Shown: one piece after another, positions 56,597-64,000 of the stretch
How positions within the stretch are numbered: the first letter of the stretch is position 1
Layout: each line of letters begins with the position of its first letter
Origin: Eretmocerus hayati
Lineage: Eukaryota; Arthropoda; Insecta; Hymenoptera; Aphelinidae
Reading direction: 5' to 3'
Length of the DNA: 64,000 nt
Assembly (NCBI GenBank): GCA_029851415.1
Contig: CM056744.1
Location: 61,183,672 to 61,247,671, forward strand
Translations under genes and position numbers: made by a program
Notes under the pieces: model-generated
Told to the model about the DNA's origin: nothing
Databases searched by the model: none
What the model saw: only the letters and a program-made list of their open reading frames with translations

Positions 56597-56990
56597 TTAG
56601 AAAGAATTCCATTTATAATCCCATTCAATAATAACCTCCACTATAAACGTTTCGTTCCCGATTATTTGCTCTTCAAAATCCATCTTCTCTTCATCCCAAA
56701 TTTCCATGTTCTCAACTTTGTTAACTTTTAAGATGTAGGTTGACCCTATGCAATCAAACCAAACATATTTGTCAGCGAGTTCGAATAGTTTCTGCTTATC
56801 CCATAACTCACCATTCTCCCGAAGATCACCAACAACTTTCACCTTGGTACCATGATTGAAACTCGAACTTTTGTCATTTTTCTTCGTCACCAAAATGTCT
56901 AACTTGTGGATTGCATTCGTCAAGACTCCAATTTACTCATTCACACGTTGTTTTGACTTTTACACAAACTCTGTTCTTATAGCACCTTGA
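56597..56990 (-). pseudogene. Unrecognised protein family, copy B
   Basis: The frame reads AIHKLDILVTKKNDKSSSFN, GTKVKVVGDLRENGELWDKQ, YVWFDCIGSTYILKVNKVEN, IWDEEKMDFEEQIIGNETFI, ending at a stop at 56597. Upstream, the frame contains two stops but still resembles copy A (IGVLTNAIHKLD against LGVTTNIRHKLD). Together with 7299-7722 it defines a repeated protein of at least about 120 residues, rich in Lys, Glu and Asp with alternating hydrophobic strands. No family is recognised. The Jockey-like LINE 3' end lies just upstream. Confidence 0.55.
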
Positions 56991-57081
56991 ATTTCTGTCC
57001 AAATGTGACAAAAGTGATTATAAAGTAATGAATATCATATATCTCTACTAAAATCACTCATCAATCCTTCCTTTCCAGGTA

Positions 57082-59009
57082 TTTATTCATTTCATTTTAT
57101 TTCATTAATATACGGGCTAAAAGCCCTTAACAAGGTTTATAACAAAAGTGAGGTCGCATGATAGCGCCTTAAATATAAGTAAGATAAGATTCAGCAAAAA
57201 TATAAGATTCTAAGATAGAGGTAACAGATATAGGTTGTTAGGGAAGAAGATCCTTCACTACGCTTTTATAAGCACCAAGGCGTAACGATCTTGTGTCTTC
57301 AGATAGGTCGTTCCATGCCCTTTTTAACCTAACACAGCATGAGTAGTAATGACGTTTCCAAGTGGAAACTACCTCAACTAGAGGGCGAATGGGTCTTAAC
57401 GGATAATTCATAGATCTAGTGTCCAAATTAATTCGGTCTTGCAAACCTTCCATTAAATTATGCTTGATTTTATATGCTAGAAGATGATCATGGTATCTAA
57501 ACAATGATTCGATGGAAGTGAGGTTTGTCAGCTGACGGATGTTCGCGTAATTATGATCTGTATAATGCATAGGGCTATTTGATTTGTAAGATAGATATCT
57601 AAGCATTTTATGATGGGTTGTTTCAAGTTTGGTAATTTGATATGACTCATATGGAGCCCAGATTTGGCAACCATGAAGGAAGTGAGGGTAAACAACGGTT
57701 TCATAAAGATATGTCAGACACTGGATATCAGAAAAATGTTCGGTGAATCTTTTTATCATGCCAATTAGTCTGCTGCATTTGCTCATAATAAAATCCGTAT
57801 GGTGGCTAAATGTGAGTCTAGAATCGAAATGGATGCCAAGATCTTTGATAACACTAACTCGCTCGAGTGGAAAATTATCAATTTTGTACTGATGATCATA
57901 GAAACGTTGGCCTCAGTGGAATGAAATACAATGACATTTCTCCAGATTCAGCTGTAAACCGTTTCCTGAGCACCAAATTGCTATTGAATCGGGATCATCT
58001 TGAATTTCTTGGTCATTTAGTGCGGAGCTTGCAGTGTTAAAAAGTTTGAGATCATTTGCATATAGAGGAAAGTTGCAATTTTTGAATTATCGATCAGTAG
58101 GGACATTGAATTTCTAATCTCCACTTGCTGTGATCTTCCAGATAGATATGAAGTAGTCCATTGATGGACTGATCATTGAATACCGTAGTTCCAAAGTTTG
58201 GTTAATAAACGTTTATGGTTAACTGTATCGAAAGCCTTGGAAAAGTCTGTGTAGATTGCATCGACTTATAGATTTCCATTGAGCGCTTCAGAAGGAAAGT
58301 TTTCGAAAATAATCAGATTAGTCAGAGTAGAGCGCTTTTTCATGAAACCATGCTGTTGCTGAATGAATTTGGGAGCCAAGAAATTCGTAAGATATGAAGT
58401 AACAATTGCATCAAATAATTTTGGGACGCAATCGATATGAGACACCGGTCTGTAATTCTGCACTTCTGTGTTATTACCACTTTTGAAAATGGGCTTGATA
58501 ATGGACTGCTTCCACTGTTTTGGGAAAATATCAGATGATATTGATTCATTAAATAGTGTTAAAAGCGGCAACTTAAGTTCTTCAGAAAGCTTTTTCAAGA
58601 AAGGAGGAGGGAACAAATCAAGACCGGGATCAGCACTATCATTAAGGTTATCTATTACAGACTGAGATTTATCTTCTGTGATTTCGAGATTTGAAAGTAG
58701 GTGCTCAGATTGGCAGAGCTGGATATCAGGAAGATCATCATTAGTATACACTGAGCCGAAAAATTCTGCAAACAAGTTCGTTGAATCTGAATCCGAGCTT
58801 GATTTTTTCCCCATAAATTGAAATTCTGATGGGAAACCATTTTCTTCGTTTTTGCTTCTGAAATATTTCCAAAACTTTCTTTGACTCAAGACTGAATCTG
58901 TTTCCAGTTTCTTAACATATAGTTTATACAAGCTTCTGGACAAACGTATACATTCAGTGCGAAGTTTCTTAAAGCTAATATAATCTTTTTCTGAATTTGA
59001 TAATTTCCA
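57082..59009 (-). mobile_element. Jockey-like non-LTR retrotransposon, 5'-truncated
   Basis: A minus-strand element: ORF2 from the endonuclease-RT linker to the end (59009-57238), a short 3' untranslated region, and a tail of AATAAAATGAAATAAATA-like sequence at about 57105-57082. The 5' part is cut by the foldback at 59010-59681, and no endonuclease is visible beyond it. Confidence 0.8.
57238..59009 (-). pseudogene. Jockey-like ORF2 reverse transcriptase and C-terminal region
   Basis: Reads SFKKLRTECIRLSRSLYKLY, then LSQRKFWKYFRSKNEENGFP, LFAEFFGSVYTNDDLP, DPGLDLFPPPFLKKLSEELK, PKQWKQSIIKPIFKSGN, YRPVSHIDCVPKLFDAIV and FIQQQHGFMKKRST (up to 58266). A stop precedes DAIYTDFSKAFDTVNHKRLL (box A). 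The catalytic YADD is YAND (about 58051-58062) in LYANDLKLFNT. It continues GLQLNLEKCHCISFH, VIKDLGIHFDSRLTF and, from 57786, MSKCSRLIGMIKRF, YETVVYPHFLHGCQIWAPY and LKRAWNDLSEDTRSLR. Stops (58263, around 58178 and 57915) and Asp-to-Asn in the active site make it dead. Confidence 0.86.
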
Positions 59010-59681
59010 CTTAAGGGAAGGGTATACACATTTTTCGGAATTTCCACATTATTAGTGATTCTAGGGTTCATATTACACATTTTATGGGATTACCCATAAA
59101 TATATCTCATATTGGTACTAAATTAACCATTCTGATAGCTCAGATACTCAAAATATCAAACCTAACCTCAAAAAAGCACTAATTACCAAGATTGAGGTTG
59201 GCGCATACTCTATCGATGGACATATCTGTGCTTGGAGATATGTATTCGAAGGGTCAAAAGGCAACTTTTTGTATTGAGATAGTGATGGAATTCATTCTTT
59301 TATAAATTTTGGGATGATATTCATCAATAAAATGACCAATTTATTGACAATTTGACAATAAATTAATGGGAATCATTTGACAAATCACCTTCAAAGAAGA
59401 ATTCCACCATTATCTCAATCCAAAAAGTTGCCTCCTGACCCTTCGAATACATAACTCCAAGCACAGATATGTCCATCGATAGAGTATGCGCCAACCTCAA
59501 TCTTGGTAATTAGTGCTTTTTTGAGGTTAGGTTTGATATTTTGAGTATCTGAGCTATCAGAACGGCTAATTTAGCACCAATATGAGATATATTTATGGGT
59601 ACTTCGATGAAATATGTAATATGAACCCTAGAATCACTAATAATGTGGAAATTCCGAAAATGTGTGGACCCTTCCCTTAAG
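59010..59681. mobile_element. Foldback element (672 bp)
   Basis: Inverted arms of about 290 bp: CTTAAGGGAAGGG at the left end and CCCTTCCCTTAAG at the right. The arms include GGAATTTCCACATTATTAGT, CAAACCTAACCTCAAAAAAG and TCGATGGACATATCTGTGCT with their complements. It truncates the Jockey-like LINE at its upstream side. Confidence 0.88.
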
Positions 59682-60640
59682 GTATATCTTCGAATTCAAT
59701 TTCAAGGGCTTTCTTATTCTTTGAGGGATTTATTTCTTCAAGTGACGATAATTTTGAAAAATGCTGTAGTTTGAATTCATACTGTAGATTTCTTCCAGTA
59801 CAGCCTTTCCTATTTTGTACGCATACATCCTCGAACATAATCTTCTATAAATTCGATGATCATCACATTTCATCTCAAGAGAAATCCACAAAATATCCTC
59901 ACCTGATACAGTTTTACAAGATTCCCGAATTCCCCTATATTCTAGTCGAGAATAATGAATTGTTAACTCGAGCCGTCATCATTGTCCACCATAAATTTGA
60001 AAGTCTTGAATTCATTCTTGGTTCCTTCATTAAAGAAAGTTTGTTCCCCGGTAATCTCTTCAAAGTATCCAACTATAATGATGCCAAATCGCGAAGAGTT
60101 ATGCAATCAATGCAAATGACCGATTTAAAAAATGATACAATTATTACTTACGCTGTCTTATCTCCAATATTCAATTTCGATTTCGATAGTTCACTGGATG
60201 TGAAGTTCAATTCCTTCGATTTCTTCACAACATTATTGTCATTCGATTCCGTTTTCCTCTTATTCATCATGACTATAACATACAAAATGAACCAAAACAT
60301 CCACAATTCATCTTACTCATCACTCTTACAAATATGTTCTTCCAGATGATCCAATCGGAAGAATCGCTTCCCACAATTTTTACAAATTCGACTTAACATT
60401 TCATCGTGAGTCTTCATATGACGGATCAATCGACTCTTCCTTTTGAACGATTCCCCACAATGCTTCTTTGTGCAGCTATACTCATTGTGATCACCATATG
60501 TATCTAAGTGTTTTTTTCAAACGTCTGAATTCCAATTCCAAACCACACTCTAGACGCTGGATTTCTCTGTTTTTATCATGATGTCTCTCAATTCTATGTT
60601 TTTCCAAGAAATCCATGGTCGCAAAGCACCGTATGCATAT
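59682..60640 (-). pseudogene. C2H2 zinc-finger protein fragment and downstream exon-like pieces
   Basis: On the minus strand from 60640: ICIRCFATMDFLEKH (C-x2-C-x9-H-x4-H, a short finger), then HHDKNREIQRLECGLE. After a frameshift in an A-run (60511-60517) it continues HLDTYGDHNEYSCTKKHC and GESFKRKSRLIRHMKTH, a regular C-x4-C-x12-H-x3-H finger. Next is ICKNCGKRFFRLDHLEEHIC, a finger with an atypical last ligand. Downstream, MMNKRKTESNDNNVVKKSK ends at a donor-like GC|GTAAGT near 60150, and QYEFKLQHFSKLSSLEEINP lies at 59690-59790. The fingers suggest a nucleic-acid-binding protein. Whether it is a host gene remnant or an element-encoded protein is open. The frame is broken and surrounded by insertions. 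Confidence 0.5.
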
Positions 60641-61923
60641 AGGCCGAAAGCTGCTCCAAAAGTTTTGGCCCCAAAAGTCCTGGAAAAGATAGGCTTTTTG
60701 GGCCTCAAAATGGGTCCGTACCCTGTTCCCATTGGAATGGACCTCGGAATCCATAGAAGCGCATAGCCTCCCCATTTAGAATACATTGGGAACGCCATTT
60801 TTGATTCACAGCTCGAAACTATGTACATCGCCCTGGCTAATTTTAATGGGATGTTGTTCTCCATCAAAAAATACAACTTTTCTGTACACTTTGGTGAAGG
60901 GGAACAATGAGCTAAGGGGTCAAAAATCGTGTTATTGCTAGAATTTTCGTGGTTCTTGAGCTGAGAAAGCGATTCACTCGGAAACAAAGAGGTTCATCGA
61001 AAAATTGCTGGGAATAAAAATTTTTTATTCCCAATTTTTCTAAACAAAATCATTAGATTATAAGCCCAACATTACTGACGAAGCCTCAGTCAATCAAAAA
61101 GTGTGGAAAAATGGTATTTCCTGCATTTTTAGGCCTTCAAACGTCAATGTAGGGAAAAATGAGTTAGACGTTTCGAAAGATCTTTAAAAAAACACACTTT
61201 TTATTCTCGTCTTTTTTTCGAAAGAACCCTTTCCCTTCGAGTAATAACGCAGGAAAGGGCCAAAAATACGATCTGAGCACTTTAAACTCGCAAAAGCTCG
61301 AAAAAGTCAGATGCAACCCTCCAAATATTTCAGCCCTGAAAGATGTCTTTTTTTCGATACTTCCGAATGAAAAAGAAATTTCTTGCCGTAGAGCTAACCT
61401 AGATCGAGTAATCGCGTTTCTAATGCAAAAATGCTACTTTTCCCGCTCAGTTACGATGTTTTGGCCCCGTTCATCACTCCGTTGTATGTTTGGGGAAGCG
61501 AAATGTCATGAGTGGCTAAAATATTGAGTAACGGGTTGCAATAGGCAGTGGCAATTGTTATGTGATACCCCTAACAATGATCATCCCCATATTCAACGTG
61601 CTACCTGGAATCACGAGGACAGTAGGCACATGGAACCATCGGATCACATAACCCTTCGGAAGTTTTCGTGCATTCTGTCTCATTCGGGTCTTAGAGCATA
61701 CATACCTAGGCACCGTTCTACGACTAGGTGAGCATCGAAAAACTCTATCGACAGTGCATTTACGTGGAGCCTTACACACCTTGGTTATGACGGAACTGTC
61801 TTCGCTCCATGGAGTTCTTCTAGAATCGAGATACATATGCCTAGACTCCATCTTTTTGAACTCTCACACATGTTCACTGAGATTAATAATAGTTTAAACT
61901 TTGATTGATACAGGATTCAAGTC
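60641..61923. other. Unassigned region
   Basis: No recognised gene. A minus frame at 61558-61851 (97 residues, Arg/Cys/Val-rich, TVDRVFRCSPSRRTVPRYVC) could be decayed coding sequence but shows no known motif. Confidence 0.3.
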
Positions 61924-62325
61924 TCATCGAAAGTCTTTTTTATTCGAAATTGATACTGCTATCTTCGTCATTCGAATTGGTGGACAAAGATTCGAATAGT
62001 TGGTCATCGTCCAGTAGTTCTCCTTAATCATCATTATCGAATGCGTCGGTAATGGCATTTCGATAACTCTGTCTCGGTTTAAGCCTACCGTCTTCATATC
62101 GATGATATCCAAGAGACCACAGCATAGATGCAATGTGTGCAAAACAGACAACAGTTCTGGTGCCAGTTCTACACTGACAATACCATCCTTTAATAGGTTC
62201 ATCTCCTTTATCATATTGGATCCACAAACTATATACTCTTGATCATGTGCGGCGAGATTGAATTTTGATCCGGAGTAGCTTCGCATCCTCTTTGTAGAAG
62301 AACAACTGATACAATCCATCATCAC
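61924..62325 (-). pseudogene. SWIM-type zinc-finger fragment, transposon-associated
   Basis: The minus strand reads KRMRSYSGSKFNLAAHDQEY, then a frameshift near 62230, then WIQYDKGDEPIKGWYCQCRT, GTRTVVCFAHIASMLWSLGY, HRYEDGRLKPRQSYR. CQC-x8-C-x2-H is a SWIM-like Cys/His zinc site. The GWYCxCxxGxRxVxxCxHIAxxxWxLGY pattern is common in repeated, transposon-linked proteins of invertebrates. SWIM domains bind DNA or protein. No catalytic domain is visible next to it, so this is a fragment. Association with a DDE-type transposon is from general knowledge of the motif and is not shown here. Confidence 0.55.
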
Positions 62326-62394
62326 TCAGATGTGCAGAGAATGCACGAAGACTTCCGGAGGGTTAAATCGACGGCTCCTTCGAAGAGTAACACA

Positions 62395-62535
62395 TAGCCG
62401 CTTATCAAAGACGAAGACTAACACATTTTCTTATCAACGACGAAGACTAACACATGTTCTCATCAACGACGAAGAGTAACACATTTTCTTATGAACGGCG
62501 AAGAGTAACACTTTTGTATGAATGACGAAGCGGGT
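62395..62535. repeat. ~29-bp tandem repeat
   Basis: About four to five copies of GACGAAGACTAACACATTTTCTTATCAAC-like units with substitutions (GAAGAGTAACAC, TTCTCATCAAC, TTATGAACGG). A diverged copy (TTCGAAGAGTAACACATAGC) precedes it at 62372. Confidence 0.9.
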
Positions 62536-62595
62536 TGCCTGTCCTGCAGGGGTCGAATACAAGTATTGGAGCTGAATGAACTGATGAATGGACGG

Positions 62596-64000
62596 TGGGA
62601 TGGATGGATGGATGGATGGATGGATGGATGGATGGATGGATGGATGGATGGATGGATGGATGGATGGATGGATGGATGGATGGATGGATGGATGGATGGA
62701 TGGATGGATGGATGGATGGATGGATGGATGGATGGATGGATGGATGGATGGATGGATGGATGGATGGATGGATGGATGGATGGATGGATGGATGGATGGA
62801 TGGATGGATGGATGGATGGATGGATGGATGGATGGATGGATGGATGGATGGATGGATGGATGGATGGATGGATGGATGGATGGATGGATGGATGGATGGA
62901 TGGATGGATGGATGGATGGATGGATGGATGGATGGATGGATGGATGGATGGATGGATGGATGGATGGATGGATGGATGGATGGATGGATGGATGGATGGA
63001 TGGATGGATGGATGGATGGATGGATGGATGGATGGATGGATGGATGGATGGATGGATGGATGGATGGATGGATGGATGGATGGATGGATGGATGGATGGA
63101 TGGATGGATGGATGGATGGATGGATGGATGGATGGATGGATGGATGGATGGATGGATGGATGGATGGATGGATGGATGGATGGATGGATGGATGGATGGA
63201 TGGATGGATGGATGGATGGATGGATGGATGGATGGATGGATGGATGGATGGATGGATGGATGGATGGATGGATGGATGGATGGATGGATGGATGGATGGA
63301 TGGATGGATGGATGGATGGATGGATGGATGGATGGATGGATGGATGGATGGATGGATGGATGGATGGATGGATGGATGGATGGATGGATGGATGGATGGA
63401 TGGATGGATGGATGGATGGATGGATGGATGGATGGATGGATGGATGGATGGATGGATGGATGGATGGATGGATGGATGGATGGATGGATGGATGGATGGA
63501 TGGATGGATGGATGGATGGATGGATGGATGGATGGATGGATGGATGGATGGATGGATGGATGGATGGATGGATGGATGGATGGATGGATGGATGGATGGA
63601 TGGATGGATGGATGGATGGATGGATGGATGGATGGATGGATGGATGGATGGATGGATGGATGGATGGATGGATGGATGGATGGATGGATGGATGGATGGA
63701 TGGATGGATGGATGGATGGATGGATGGATGGATGGATGGATGGATGGATGGATGGATGGATGGATGGATGGATGGATGGATGGATGGATGGATGGATGGA
63801 TGGATGGATGGATGGATGGATGGATGGATGGATGGATGGATGGATGGATGGATGGATGGATGGATGGATGGATGGATGGATGGATGGATGGATGGATGGA
63901 TGGATGGATGGATGGATGGATGGATGGATGGATGGATGGATGGATGGATGGATGGATGGATGGATGGATGGATGGATGGATGGATGGATGGATGGATGGA
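62596..64000. repeat. (GGAT)n tetranucleotide array, at least 1.4 kb, open at window end
   Basis: Starting GGGATGGATGGATGG, the sequence repeats GGAT without a visible interruption for about 1,400 bases (some 350 copies) and runs off the end. The opposite strand is (ATCC)n. Confidence 0.98.

Noticed and set aside
59771..60349. 192-residue plus-strand frame
   Set aside because: It lies opposite the zinc-finger gene pieces on the minus strand, which show real motifs and a splice donor. The plus frame has no recognisable domain and a biased Phe/Ser/Ile composition.
60550..60987. 145-residue minus-strand frame overlapping the zinc-finger region
   Set aside because: It reads the finger region in the wrong frame. 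The alternative frame contains the Cys/His ligands.
62395..62535. 29-bp tandem units considered as a CRISPR array
   Set aside because: Units are contiguous without unique spacers, and the context is a eukaryotic repeat region.

Overview
The window looks like repeat-rich nuclear DNA of an arthropod, most likely an insect. The evidence is the mix of transposon families (BEL/Pao, gypsy-like LTR, Jockey-like and CR1-like LINEs, PIF/Harbinger with its MYB partner, pogo/Tigger, Helitron, a Penelope-like remnant), GT-AG introns inside two of them, and the AT-rich background. I see no intact host gene, rRNA, functional tRNA or bacterial-type operon. Almost every recognisable coding stretch belongs to a mobile element and carries stops, frameshifts, deletions or secondary insertions.

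Layout. 0.3-6.6 kb: a dead Harbinger transposase (+), a hAT-like MITE, a MYB/SANT gene (-) whose intron holds a 295-bp tandem repeat, and a decayed pogo/Tigger element. 7.3-10.3 kb: an unrecognised degenerate protein (paralogue near 56.7 kb), a Helitron helicase fragment, copy A of a dispersed repeat and a GC-rich hairpin. 11.8-17.3 kb: a nearly complete but inactivated BEL/Pao gag-pol, interrupted by a 256-bp insert that carries a hammerhead-ribozyme-like core and is flanked by a 10-bp target duplication. 17.9-20.3 kb: a 2.4-kb foldback element. 20.6 kb: repeat copy B. 21.6-26.5 kb: an LTR element with 351-353-bp LTRs and a 4-bp target duplication that appears to encode only a gag-like protein. 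27.7-34.0 kb: a nest in which a minus-strand gypsy-like gag/protease has been interrupted by foldback elements and by a truncated inverted copy of the preceding LTR element, itself split by another foldback. 34.6-36.7 kb: a GC-rich block with recurring CGGCCT. 36.7-42.3 kb: three more foldbacks and repeat copy C. 42.4-53.1 kb: a large foldback whose right arm is split by about 7.5 kb containing a CR1-like LINE, which itself carries a foldback in its RT gene. 55.3-60.6 kb: foldback repeats, the second copy of the unknown protein, a Jockey-like LINE on the minus strand, another foldback, and a C2H2 zinc-finger fragment. 62.0-64.0 kb: a SWIM zinc-finger fragment, a 29-bp tandem repeat and an uninterrupted GGAT tetranucleotide array running off the window end.

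The window reads as a transposon graveyard with visible layering. The most useful leads are the ribozyme-like insert, the gag-only LTR element, the unassigned paralogous protein, the density of foldback elements, the CGGCCT block and the very long perfect GGAT array. I found no convincing new multi-gene system. All calls rest on reading the sequence; no database search was possible.
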